A stretch of 64,000 nucleotides of DNA from Patellaria atrata CBS 101060. Taxonomy: Eukaryota > Ascomycota > Dothideomycetes > Patellariales > Patellariaceae. Each line of letters begins with the position of its first letter. Position 1 is the stretch's first letter. Location of the stretch: contig MU006096.1 in NCBI GenBank assembly GCA_010093705.1, positions 987,908 through 1,051,907 of the forward strand, given 5' to 3'. A program made the position numbers and the translations under genes. Under the pieces are notes generated by a model. That model did not search any database. It had not been told where the DNA came from and saw only the letters and a list, made by a program, of their open reading frames with translations. Shown one piece after another: positions 33,816-46,172 of this stretch.

Positions 33816-36800
33816 ATGGCTTTACCTATTATATCACGTCAGAGCGTGTAGGTGTTCCAGGTTCTCTTCACTTCAAAACGAGTTCGCTGATTCTTGTGGC
33901 TCTTTCCAGCAAGGATCTCTGGCATCTTGCAAAAGCAGAGCTACATGATGAGGATAAGCGCAGCATAGATTTTGATCGCCACGATAAGCTTAAAGTCCTC
34001 GCAGAGCTACACGCAGAAGTAGAGAAAGCCAAGCAGAAATCTATTGATACGAGGTGGAAGTACACCCGCAAAAGCGGAGAAACCGTCATCATCAGAGACG
34101 TCTTTGCCAAAATAATTAGGTGGATCGATATCTTCAAGCAGATCGGGGATGTTGCAATTCAGTATGATCCGGGCCATGCCGCACTACCCTGGGCCGGGAT
34201 TCGATTCGTGCTTCAGGTTCGATGCACAATAGAATGAAAAAGAGAAAGCAACTGATACGATGGCAGATTGCGGTCAACGATTTTAAAAAATTTGAGGCGG
34301 TGATAGAGGGGCTTGCACTCGTAGCTGAGTTGGTATGCCAATACGTTCCTATCGAGGAATTTTATCTACAAATAGACTCTCAAGCAACTGGAGAGCTGGA
34401 AAGAGCAATTGTCAAATTATACGCAGCTATCTTAACCTATCTCTCTGAAACAAAACACTACCTCGAAGAGGGAACCGCAAGTTAGTACTTCTCTCCCTAG
34501 TTTAGTATATTAAATGATAACGCGAAACAGAACGGTTTCTGAAGAGCGGAATAATTAATCAGGACTCACTTGAGCCACATTTGAATGCTATTGAAGAAGA
34601 AAATCAAAAAGCTCGCCGCTGTATGGACGTTGTCGCGCGACATGGTTGGTAAGAATACTCTTCAGCACCTCTGAGATACTAACGAGTTCTTCTCAGACCA
34701 GATCCTGAACCATGCAGAGCTAAAACATATGATTTCGCTACTCAATGAACCATTGCGAAGGGTGGACAGTACTCTGAGCGACATACGAGACAATTTTGAG
34801 AGTATGTAGAGTTACTTGACTGGGAAATCTATTACTCATTGTCTCTAGCATCGAAACGTATAGACATCCTACGATGGCTATCCACTGAACCGTACGAACA
34901 ACATCATGTGCAGACCAAGGAAGGTTTGCTCTCGGGAACTGGACAGTGGCTTCTATCCGATCCAGTATTCGAGAAATGGAAGAATGAGAGCGCGTCCTCC
35001 ATCCTCTGGCTACGTGGGGTGTTAGGGACCGGGAAGAGTAAACTTGTGTAAGTACTCTATAATCAATATATGTAGTACAATGCGTTGATATTCCTAGCTC
35101 CATCGTGATTGAAGACGCAAAGAGAAGTTTCGAGGCCGGCTATAGCCCCCAACCCGTCTTCTTTTACTGCTCACGGAATCCGGGAGAGCCTACTCGGTCA
35201 GATCCCAAAGAGATTCTTGCCAGTCTTGCTAGACAACTCTCCTGTTTTGAACCTGGAAAGGCCCTTTTAAAACCTACAGTTGAACTCTATGAGAAGAAAG
35301 CAGCGAATGCATTTGCGTCTGGATCAGTCGAACTTAGCGAAAGCTGTACACTTATCATGAAGCTCATTGAGCAGTACCCACAAACAACAATAGTGATAGA
35401 TGCTTTGGATGAATGCGACCCCCGTAAACGGCGTCATTTACTCAAAGCTTTTGAACAGATTCTTCGAGATTCGTCTGGCTTAGTCAAGATATTTATGTCT
35501 AGTCGGAACGATCACGACATCGTATCACGTTTAGAGCGCTACCCAAATCTTGAAATTGAGTCTAATAGAAACAGCGATGACATTGCTCGGTTTGTTAAGA
35601 ACGAAATAGAAACGCTTATCGATGATGGTGAACTGTTGCACGGCAGTACTTGTCCAGCGGAGATGCAGGAGCTTATTGAAGAAAGAGTGGTTAGAGGAGC
35701 TTCCGGGATGCAAGTTTTTTCTTTATTTTACACGTTGACGATATGTTAATCCCCCTTTCTTTTAGGTTCAGGTGGGCAAGCATGCAATTGCAATATCTCT
35801 GTTCCTTCACAATCGATGCCGACATTCGAAAGAGACTTGGTCGACTTCCACCGGATCTGGACGATCTATATGCTGAAATCTATGATATCCTCAGCAAGAA
35901 AACGGGCGAGATTGAAGCCGCCGTCTTCAGAAATGTACTCAGTTGGCTGCTATGTGCCGAAAGGACGCTTAGCAGCGCAGAATTAGTAGCTGCAGTCTCG
36001 ATAATTACGAATAACGGCGATAGTCCAGTTACTATTTCAAAAAAGAGTATCCTCAAGATCTGCAGCAACTTCGTGGTCTTAGACGCCCAATTAGACAGAT
36101 TCCGCTTCGCTCATCTATCGGTTCAAGAGTTTTTAGAGAAGCGGGATGGATTTTCGGTGACAGCGACCAATGCACTAGCAGCGGAAGCATGTCTCTGGAA
36201 CTTGATATCCGCAAGTCCGAAACCTGGACCTAAGTTTCTATCCAAATTCGGTCGGAATCGAACCATAGAGCCTTCTAAGTCTAAGGTATTCCGCGAATAT
36301 TCGGACTTATACTGGGCCAAGCACTGTCAACTAGCAGCTTGCGAGCGAAGTTTGGGTACACTTGAGAGTGTCTTTCGGTACTTTCTATCCGATGAAGACG
36401 GTCCGGATTGTCCTCTTGCTCTTTGGAATGCCCGGATTTCGAGATATCCCTTGGTTGAATACTTCCCGATAGATACCGAAATGAGGAGTCGGCTGCAGGA
36501 CGTTAAAACAACCCTGCATTCCGCTTCCATTGTAGCTTGGTTGGTTGCGTGTGCTTTTAACTTTCCAGAGATAATAGAATATTCAGGAGAGATGCATGTT
36601 CCACCGTTATACTGTACCAATAAAAAGGGTAGAACCCTCTTACACGTCGCAGTGGGATGTGAAAGTCTCGAATCGCTCAAACTTCTTCTAGACCAAGACA
36701 GAGATGACGTAAAAATCACGGAAGAGGTGCTAGAGGTCGCTGCTAGCTACTACTACAATAAAGAAGTTATGGCATTACTGCTTGACAAGAGCGGTGACGA

Positions 36801-38724
36801 AGTCAAAAATACTGGGAAAGCGCTAAAGCGAGCTGTCCAAAGCTCTAATAAAGAGCTCATAGCATTACTGCTCAACCAGTATGGTGCTGAGGTCACGGAA
36901 GAGGTGCTAGAGTCTCCTATCAGGTTCTCCAAGAAGGAGATGCTAGCATTCCTACTCAGCCAGGATGATGATAAGGTCAAGATTACGGAAAAGGTGCTCG
37001 AGGAAGCTGCTGAGAACAAGGATAAAGAGGTTATAGCATTACTGCTCAATCGGGGTGGTGATAAGGTCAAGATTACGGAAGATGTACTTCAGAGAGCTGC
37101 TGAGAATACTAATGAAGAGGTTATAGCATTACTACTCAACCGGGGTGGTGATAAGGTCAAAATCACGGAAGAGGTGCTTCAGAAAGCTGCTGGTAATACT
37201 AATAAAGAGGTTCTAGTATTACTACTCGACCAGTGCGGTAACGAGGTCAAAATCACGGAGAAGGTGCTAAAGAGCGCTGCTTGGAACTCTAATGTAGAGG
37301 TTATGGAATTACTGCTCGATAAGTGTGGTAACCAGATTAAGATTACGGAGAAGGTACTGAGCAGAGCTGCTTGGAATGAAGGTGTGATGGCGTTACTGCT
37401 CGATAAGCGTGGTGACCAGGTTAAGATTACGGAGGAAGTACTGAGCAGAGCTGCTTTGAATAAAGATGTGATGGCGTTACTGCTCGACAAGCGTGGTGAC
37501 GAGGTTAAGATCACAGAAGAGGTATTAATCCAGGCTGTTAGAAGTTATAGGAAAGACGTAATAGTGTTGCTACTCGATAAGCGTGGTGACGAGGTCAAGA
37601 TTACAAAAGAGGTAATAATCGAGGCTATTAGAATCCATAGCAACGACGTAATAGTGTTGCTACTCGATAAGCGTGGTAACGAGGTTAAGATCTCAGAAGA
37701 GATAGTTCTAAAGGCTGCTAGGAGTTATAGCGCTGACCTGATGGCGTTACTTCTTAATAAGCGTGGTGATGAGGTAAAAATAACGGAAAACGTAGTTCAA
37801 GCGGCTACTCATAATAAGGAGATTATGATGTTACTGCTCGACAAGCGCGGTGATGAGGTCAAGCTTGTGTTCACGGAAGAGGTGTTAAAGGCAGCTGCCA
37901 GCAGGGAAGAGGACAGCGAAGAGGTGATTCGACTGCTTCATCAAACAGTGCAGTTTATAGTTACGGACGAAATCATGGAAGCAGCTGCCACTAGTGGTCG
38001 AGAATGGACCGTACGCCTTCTTGAGAGATTGAGTGGCACCAGCCGTGAACTAGATGTGGAGAAATGGATCAACGTCGCGCGACTCTGGCGCGGCATCAGA
38101 TCCGCAGATGCGGCGGTTGTTCATCGTCTCGTTGAAGAAGGCACACCTCTGGATCAACGGGATATTAACGGAAGAACCCCTTTGCTCTACGTATCATATG
38201 CATATACGCCCGACTACTATTTCTCGTATACACAAGGGGAAAGGGAAGAAGAGGTTGTCAAAGTTCTCCTTGCAACCAACGCTATCGACATTAATGCTCG
38301 AGATCATGATGGGAACACTTCACTCCACCGCGCTGCACTTTGCGGGTGTCCTGGAGTAGTAGAATTACTTCTGGCGATGGCTGGTGTCGACGTTAATGCT
38401 CGAAATAACGAAGGCTCCACCCCACTTCATGTTGCCACAGAGAGCGTTGGTCTACAGTTCGACCCTACTAAAACAGTAAAATTGCTCCTTACCACAAACG
38501 CCAATGTTAATGCAAGAAATGAGAGAGGAAGCACGCCGATAATGTACGCTGCATGGTGGGGTCAAGCCGAAATAGTACGATTACTTCTAGACCATGGTGC
38601 TCGAGATGATTACATAAATAAGTACGGATATTCGGCACTATCCCTCGCTCAGAAGAAGGGTGAGTCTAAGGTGGTCGAAATCCTGACCCAGTATGCTGCA
38701 AAGGAGTCTGCTAGTGGCTCTTAA
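33816..38724 (+). CDS. NACHT NLR-like receptor with novel HTH-type repeat array and C-terminal ankyrin repeats
   Basis: Fungal STAND/NLR-like protein, probably a signalling or non-self recognition receptor. Eight exons (33816..33847, 33910..34216, 34267..34480, 34531..34644, 34697..34801, 34849..35047, 35098..35709, 35766..38724) give 1513 residues. Residues about 10-280 form the N-terminal domain common in fungal NACHT proteins (IDFDRHDKLKVLAELHAEVE, YDPGHAALPWAGIRFVLQ). NACHT: Walker A LRGVLGTGKSKLV near 315 and Walker B TTIVIDALDECDP near 423. After a winged-helix-like part (RLPPDLDDLYAEIYDIL; FAHLSVQEFLE) comes an array of about 15 repeats (residues about 830-1270), then about five ankyrin repeats (HDGNTSLHRAAL, NEGSTPLHVATE, NERGSTPIMYAAWWG). 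The seventh intron (35710..35765) is GC-AG with GCAAGT. No lesion is seen. It sits alone between TIM23 and TYW2. Confidence 0.9.
36664..37989 (+). repeat. in-gene tandem array of about 15 units, 84-90 bp each
   Basis: The NACHT receptor's central array encodes units of 28-30 residues with consensus close to KEVMALLLDKRGDEVKITEE, then VL, two variable residues, AA and a short variable spacer. Central units (37080-37880) are the most alike in DNA, with blocks such as GTTACTGCTCGATAAGCGTG recurring. Outer units are more diverged, and the third lacks the KI step. The LLLDKRGDEV part resembles the second ankyrin helix, while ITEEVLKAA is not the usual ankyrin turn. Unit length varies by one or two residues at the spacer only. 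Confidence 0.9.
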
Positions 38725-39552
38725 GAGACGTTTAAGCTCTTATGCTGATCTTGTGATGAAGAAGTGGTTGGGTCAAGGAGCATCTATCTGCACCTATGAG
38801 TGTGAGAAATACCAGAGAGCATTTTCAGGGGGAGAAGAGAAATAGGATTTACGCGAGAACAAGCTCTCAGGTTTACCTTGAATGTGGATTTGTTATCTTT
38901 TATACAAGAATCAAGTGCATAATTGTAGGAACTAAAGAGTGGAACATGGGAATGGTAAAGGTCGACAATCAGTGCGTATGTAGAAGCTTACTTTCACATA
39001 GACTAGCATGAAGAGTTTCTTGTTGTCCGTACGTCCCAACACTTGATATCGTAGTGAAAACTTGATTTCACTGGTAGAGGAACGTTTACGGCCGTTGAAT
39101 CTAGTCCCAGATCCATTGCATCCCGAAGGATGACTTCAGTCAACCCCAAGGACGTGAAATTATGAAGACTGTTTTAGGTGACAGAACACTCCTTTGATAG
39201 GGGAACGATATTTCTGAACCCTATGAAGCTGATATTCAATTTCCCATTCGTTTAGAGTTTAATGAGGTCGGTAATGTTCTGTAGTGCCCCTTTTTATTTA
39301 TCGGTGTTGTTGCGTTTATCATCTAGAACTAAGGGTTGAAATAAGCTTTATATTGCTGAAGGCGCGATTTGCCATGTTAGGATGGCCGTACCTTTCAAAA
39401 TTCTGTCTTGCATTTAACGGCATGGCTAGTACATCCTGTAGTTCATTATGTTTATAGTGCTAATCGAAAACGCGTAGATAACCTACCATATAACATTCCC
39501 ATAACAGCATTCAAACCTAGAAAACTCCCTATTGCCCTTGTGTCATCCTATA
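38725..39552. other. intergenic, convergent ends of NACHT receptor and TYW2
   Basis: About 830 AT-rich bases. Both genes end here. No gene, repeat or RNA is recognised. Confidence 0.5.
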
Positions 39553-41004
39553 CTACTCACCTTTTAAGCTCTCCCCGCGATGTTTGGGCGGTACCCATAC
39601 ATCAAAAACAACATGCACAACTCCCGGCGCAAAAGTTTTCACCCTCGCCACGTCCTCCACTCTGACCTCCTCTCCCTTCCCTCCCAGCGTCTTCACCTTT
39701 GAACCTATTGCTCTAGCACACTCCGTAGCCGCAGCCGCAATTGATGTTGGATTGTCCGCTACATTCTCATGCACGTGCGCCCAACCACCAAGGTCGGAAT
39801 CCAGGACATGAACAGCGGTCGTCCAGCTATCCCGCGACGTGGGTAAGATGCCCAAGTTGACGTGGCGGATAGGGGGAATATACGGTCTTAACTGGCGTAT
39901 CCGAGGCAGGGAGAGCTCTGACTCATTCGATTCATTAAAAACAACGAACTTAGTCTCCTCATCCGCCATAGCTTTAACATCCTCCCCCCTGCCCGTCTCC
40001 CCCGTACCCAAAACCACATAACCCCACCCATTCCTCTCCGCACCTCTCCTCAACCCCTCCACACTCCACGGATTCAGGTCCCAACACAGGATCTTCGAGA
40101 CCCCTGCTTTGGCGTACGAGAAAGCGAAATAGCCGATGCCGGCGTAGAGGTCCACAGCACTGCTAGGACCTAACCGGACCGTAGAGAGGACACTCGGGAG
40201 GGAGAGGAGCCGGGTTTTCTCGCGGATATTGCCGCGCGAGAACATGGTGTAGAGGGGTGCCCAGATCTGGTGGATTCCGTTTTGGGTTGCTTGGACCCAG
40301 AAAGCGGTGGTGAAATCGGATTGAGTGGGAGGAGTAGTAAGGGTAGATGGGTGGGGTCCGAAGTCGCCGTGTAGGGGGATAATGTTGGTAGGGGCCCGGA
40401 TGATGTTGGGTTCATCTTGGGAGGAAGGGGAGGTGGTTAGGGGGATCGGTGCGTTAATGGCGAGATGGGTTACGTGGAGCGCATTGGTAATATAGGCAAA
40501 GAAATCAGCCTTGCGTTCTTCCAAGAGTGTTTGAAAGAGGGAGGTCCATTCGGAGCTCGAGAATGCGCTAGGTGGGAGAAGCACCATTGGGGTGTAGATG
40601 GAATAGGTCTTGGGAATTAAAGAGGGGGATATGCTTTTCTTGTGCTCGGCGAGCCATAAGGCTACGGCGCTATGAATTGCGTTTTCTTTTGGTCCGCGTG
40701 GTGATATTGTTAATATACTGTTACTGTCCGATCCATTCGGTTGAGTGATGATTTTGATAGAGACGTCCAAGTCCTCCAGTCCAAGCTCTTTCATCCACTG
40801 TTTAGGAATTTCACAATATAAACTACCAGCTAATTGTTCCCCAGTGTTCGATAATGGAAAAGTTGTTGGAATGAGAAATGCGCCCTCCACATCCAACGAA
40901 GGTTGAATGCCTACAAATTTAAGAAACTTTTGCTGACGCTCGAGTGCTGTTTTGACAGTTTTCACGTCTTTTCTCTTCACCTGAAAGTATACAGTGCTGG
41001 ACAT
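39553..41004 (-). CDS. TYW2: tRNA wybutosine-synthesising protein 2 (TYW2/Trm12)
   Basis: Transfers the 3-amino-3-carboxypropyl group from S-adenosylmethionine to the tricyclic base made by TYW1 on tRNA-Phe. Single exon, 483 residues. The N-terminal third is poorly conserved and includes a hydrophobic-charged helix after MSSTVYFQVKRKD. The catalytic part has IPLHGDFG, IHQIWAPLYTMFSRGNIREK and the Rossmann SAM loop AVDLYAGIGYFAFSYAKAG. LCWDLNPWSVEGLRRGAERNG follows, where DLNPWS is the family motif. A later block, LGILPTSRDSW, also suits TYW2. The C-terminus ends in KTFAPGVVHVVFDVWVPP. It is the second wybutosine enzyme in this window. No introns are needed. Confidence 0.93.
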   Translation of the reverse strand: MSSTVYFQVKRKDVKTVKTALERQQKFLKFVGIQPSLDVEGAFLIPTTFPLSNTGEQLAGSLYCEIPKQWMKELGLEDLDVSIKIITQPNGSDSNSILTISPRGPKENAIHSAVALWLAEHKKSISPSLIPKTYSIYTPMVLLPPSAFSSSEWTSLFQTLLEERKADFFAYITNALHVTHLAINAPIPLTTSPSSQDEPNIIRAPTNIIPLHGDFGPHPSTLTTPPTQSDFTTAFWVQATQNGIHQIWAPLYTMFSRGNIREKTRLLSLPSVLSTVRLGPSSAVDLYAGIGYFAFSYAKAGVSKILCWDLNPWSVEGLRRGAERNGWGYVVLGTGETGRGEDVKAMADEETKFVVFNESNESELSLPRIRQLRPYIPPIRHVNLGILPTSRDSWTTAVHVLDSDLGGWAHVHENVADNPTSIAAAATECARAIGSKVKTLGGKGEEVRVEDVARVKTFAPGVVHVVFDVWVPPKHRGESLKGE

Positions 41005-41544
41005 GTCTTGAGCCGAAAATACGAGTATGAAGGTAGAACTATGGCGGCAAAGACAATCTCAGCGACTGATATACTGCAACGAGCTGTTGGCTAGATGAAC
41101 AGTTGTACTGTACGTCTCATGATGAAGCTCTCCTAAATTTGACATTCAGAAATATACAATGAAAGAGGTCTGCGACCAGGATATGGGCAGAGAACTTGAA
41201 GTGATAATAGCTGTGGTGAGGTGTATTATATCTTAAAATTATCTTGTAGGAAGACTGTAATGGGAGAATTAGGGAGGAGCGGAGGGAGCGGAGCGGGTGA
41301 CCCCTAAATATACTACTTTTGACTAGCTGCTTCTGAGCATCCAATATTTCTTCGTTGAATTGCTGAGTTGCAATTCTACTCATTTCCAAATTAATTTCAC
41401 ATTCTGCGGTCTCTATACTTTAGAACAACTTATTAGGCAAGGGCAGACTTTGCCGCTCTCTGCCCTATCAAGAACTAGAACTAAAGGTCGAACTAAGCGA
41501 AACTAAATCTGCACACTCGTCGGTTCGCAGTAAAGACAAAAGTT
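41005..41544. other. intergenic, TYW2 promoter and pseudogene 3' flank
   Basis: About 540 bases. It includes the TYW2 promoter and an AT-rich part. Nothing else is recognised. Confidence 0.45.
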
Positions 41545-42535
41545 TCACCCCATAGTATTGTAATCCTCATCAACGAGTATATGATCCCCCTTGTCATCAG
41601 AATGCTTCAGATAAAAAGGGCCCATTTACGAAATGGAAGAGGTAACTGCATCGGCCATTTCCAGTCTCCATTTGAACGTAAGATAATCATCCACTTGAAG
41701 ACTTTTGAATTGATTCGTGGCGATAAGGTCTAATTGCCGCTGAAACATAGATATGTATGCGTCTCTAGAAGATTTGAACGGACCCAGGAGTTCCTCAGCC
41801 GAAGAGAAGAGCTGAGACTGAGTAAAGGGCCCAACTTTGCTTCTCGTTTCAGTCGGAGTAAGACAGTCAGTCAAGTCTAGTAGGAGTTTCTCAATTTCGA
41901 AATACATTTTTACTAGTTGATTTCAAATCTTCATTCACTGATTGTCCGTAGTCATGTTCCAATACAAAGGAGTTCCAACGATCTTCTGCATGAGTATAAA
42001 CGAGACTCCGACTGGGTTGTCTTCGCTTGAAGCGTAATGAAATATCTTTGGAGAACAAACCTTAGGATTTTCGAGAAATTTTAAAGTGGATGCTTCACTA
42101 AGAATGGCCCAATTCCCGCACCGGTGCCGGAGGCATCCGAGGATGGTCTTGTTGAATCCTCGCTATCCACGTCTCGTCATCTTCGAAGAGAACGTCTAAA
42201 TGAAGATTCTGTCCGCCCATTTGAGTTGATATCAATTTCACGCGGGATTCCGCATCCAAAGAGGTCGCAAGGGCGGAAATCTTGCACGGTATCGGTTTTT
42301 CATCCCGACACTTGCTCGCTATCTCACACAAGGCCTTTTCATACCGGCACTTGCTTGCTATCTCACACAAAGCTTCTGCCTTAATTCTGGACAACAACGC
42401 TGATAGACGTTCTTCTGAAGCGCTGTGGTAGGCGGCCCGGTATTCACTCCAAGCTTTGTCACGTCCTGCTTTAGTTGAGGTTCCAGGCGATTTGGTATCA
42501 CTTTGGCCAGAATCACATGTACCATTTTGGGGCAT
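41545..42535 (-). pseudogene. decayed aminoglycoside-phosphotransferase-like (APH) gene
   Basis: Remains of a fungal APH/choline-kinase-fold protein, read on the minus strand. The N-terminal part from 42535 has WSEYRAAYHSASEERLSALL and GGQNLHLDVLFEDDETWIAR, the opening of the kinase lobe. The reading then shifts frame near 42095 to ILSEASTLKFLENPKVCSPK and NPVGVSFILMQKIVGTPLYW. Two in-frame stops follow near 41920-41945 before MYFEIEKLLLDL and VDDYLTFKWRLEMAD, then one more stop before GPFYLKHSDDKGDHILVDED. The catalytic Brenner loop (HxD) is not seen, and the frame ends just before the IDWE metal-binding motif. So there is at least one frameshift, three stops and loss of the C-terminus. A 39-bp tandem duplication (42301-42378) lies near the N-terminus. 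Confidence 0.85.
42301..42378 (-). repeat. 39-bp tandem duplication inside the APH pseudogene
   Basis: Two adjacent 39-base copies (42301..42339 and 42340..42378) encode ALCEIASKCR-type peptide twice. They differ at a few positions. The duplication keeps frame, so it may predate the loss of function. Confidence 0.85.
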
Positions 42536-44887
42536 TTATGAAATTCAGCGAGCGCATGTTTGAAACAGAAATGGTGGGCGCAAATCATGCAACTCCCGAA
42601 TTATGTTCTGCTGCTACATCGCACCCAGGTACATCGCATATTCGAAGGATTCCTTGATTACAGTCCCCCATATCTCAAACCCAGATTGAGGTATGGATAG
42701 ATGTTATCAGAGTCTTCTAAATTTTAAATAAGCTCTTCCTAACTCTAGATCGCGGTCGTACTATTAAGAGGGGGAAGGCAAGTAAATTTTCGGTTTCCAT
42801 AGAATAAAGCTCCATCCGGTCGAAAGGGCCGGAAGAGAGTCATTGTTGTTAGATTTTGAGTTACACTACATATTCTAAAACTGGACTAGGAAACTCTGCT
42901 GGCTGGAAGCAGGAAGGTATCGAAAACCTTGGCATAATTCGTGTATTTTAGACTAGATTGAACCCCCATATGCTATGATATGTAGAGGAAATAAGGTATT
43001 GTCTCTTTCAATTCCGAGATCTGACAATAGTCTCGGCGCTAAAGCTGCTTTGATCCTGTAAAAGCCCCTGCGTTGAGCATAATCTCAGCTTCTCATCAAA
43101 TACTAGGTACGGTGAAGGAGATGTTCACCCAACGGATGGAGATTCCGTAACCTGTAAATGACTGAACATTTCCAAAGCATATCTACGACTCGGAGCTAAT
43201 TTGAGCGATGCAGCCCTCTTAAGCAAAAGCTTTCGTATAAGTTTCGTGACCATCATGGCGATAACGACCATGTTGTATAGCCAGTCAATGACTGTCGTAA
43301 TTCATAGTGATTTAGATCATCTTATATGTTCACACTTAGTGTAAACTTATAGACGGAAAATGAATGCTGTATAGAGAGATCACAAAGCTGGAACTGGTCC
43401 GCTAGCGGACCAAGGGTAGCTGGGAAATATATGATTATATAATCCACATGCTGCAAGGCAAAATCATCTTCCCCGTCGTGGATGGATTCCTTGGTATCGC
43501 TATGCTTCTAGAATAATTCGCAGCGGACTGTTAATTCTCTAGTCTCAACCAATTGTCGTTACCCGTGCGGCGTGTGGTCAGGTCTCACGCTCTATTAGAC
43601 ATCATTCGTAGGTTTTGACGTACCTATATTGAGTGTCAAACGAATCTCTGGGAAGCGAGTGTACCGTAATGGGAAGGGTGCTAATGATGGATGGAGTCAA
43701 GACACATCACAACAAGTGGTGTGAACGAACAAACGGAATCAAACTACAAACTATCATGCCTCTTTTTGGCCCTATCAGATTTGAAAGAGGAATCTCGCAA
43801 ATCATTATATCATCTGAACCTCATTGATAGTCGCCAGTTTGTTTCCGTGCATAATTCGATCTCTTCCTCGTGACTAACTTGACACCAAGCATGGATAACC
43901 ACCGACATCTTATACGGGATATTTCTGGGTGATTATAGAATATTTAACATTATGGAGTCGGAGCTAGTCATTCTTCCTGCGATAATATGTCAACGTGCTA
44001 GATTCGCAACTAGAATGCATCTCCGGGCATGCCTCAGAGTTAGGTTCGACCGCGACGAGGTCGAGCATCTCCAACGGTGCATCGAGGGTATTGTAGCACT
44101 TTGTGGAAAGGATATTACAGGTATGCTAAGGGTTTCTGATATACCTGATGAAGAGACTTAAGCTACCGGTTTATGATTACCATACATTAAATATTGGTAC
44201 ATCACCCTTTTATTGAAAGGTTAACGGAGTTCGCAATGGAATTCAAATAGGCTCAATGAATAGCCATAGCATCCAGATTGCTATCCGAGTCTTGTTTCAG
44301 TCATCCCACCCCTTTAGGTAAATCCGCATAGTGAATGTGACTCCCAATCTCCATACTTCTAAGGTAGATCAATTATATTGCTTGAAGGGTGTGCGGTGAC
44401 GTTAGTTATAGAGATTAATAGTACAGATAGTTAACTTATGAATTTGGTAACAAGTTGGAGTGCTGACGGGAAAGAATGTATTGTATGTTAGGTTGTAGTA
44501 ACATTTCGGAGCGGAAGAACCTATTCGGGTGATTCTTCTGCCAAGGAAGCCGTCAATACAACTCGAAGTCCAAGCGCCAAAGCTCTAGTTCTATCCCACC
44601 GTGCTGGAACCACATCATACGAAGTTCACGATACCCCCTTACGCAACCTGGCCTCGAAAAAATACTTTAAATCTCCTTAAGTCTGTAAAACTGTACCTAC
44701 TTCCTTGTCGCACTGTGCGCTCTGTTCGCTGCTCCTAAACGCCTACGTTCTGCACGTCATTGTCGCCTGCCGAATCCGGAACAACAACACAATCTAGCCC
44801 TCCAGATCTTCTGTGCCCTACCTCACCCACCGGAGCCTACGAGCTTCGAGTATCGATAATTATCTCACCAAGACGGAGTTCACAATT
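42536..44887. other. gene-free stretch, PP2A promoter at its right end
   Basis: About 2.35 kb. A perfect 16-bp palindrome is at 43396-43411. A frame at 43952-44161 is faintly protein-like but not assignable. The last few hundred bases should hold the PP2A promoter and leader, where a C/T-rich tract precedes the start. No gene is supported. Confidence 0.45.
43396..43411. repeat. perfect 16-bp palindrome
   Basis: GGTCCGCTAGCGGACC reads the same on both strands. It stands alone in AT-rich DNA; no second copy was noticed in the window. It could be a protein-binding site or chance. Confidence 0.6.

Positions 44888-46172
<1,285 letters not shown>

Noticed and set aside
33590-34237. Longer unspliced N-terminus for the NACHT receptor
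   Set aside because: Splicing 33848-33909 gives a family-like start (MALPIISRQSVKDLW); the unspliced leader does not resemble the family and runs into a stop.
43952-44161. 70-codon frame with a possible carboxymuconolactone decarboxylase-like or other enzyme fragment
   Set aside because: Too short and too weak a likeness to name; no supporting exons upstream.
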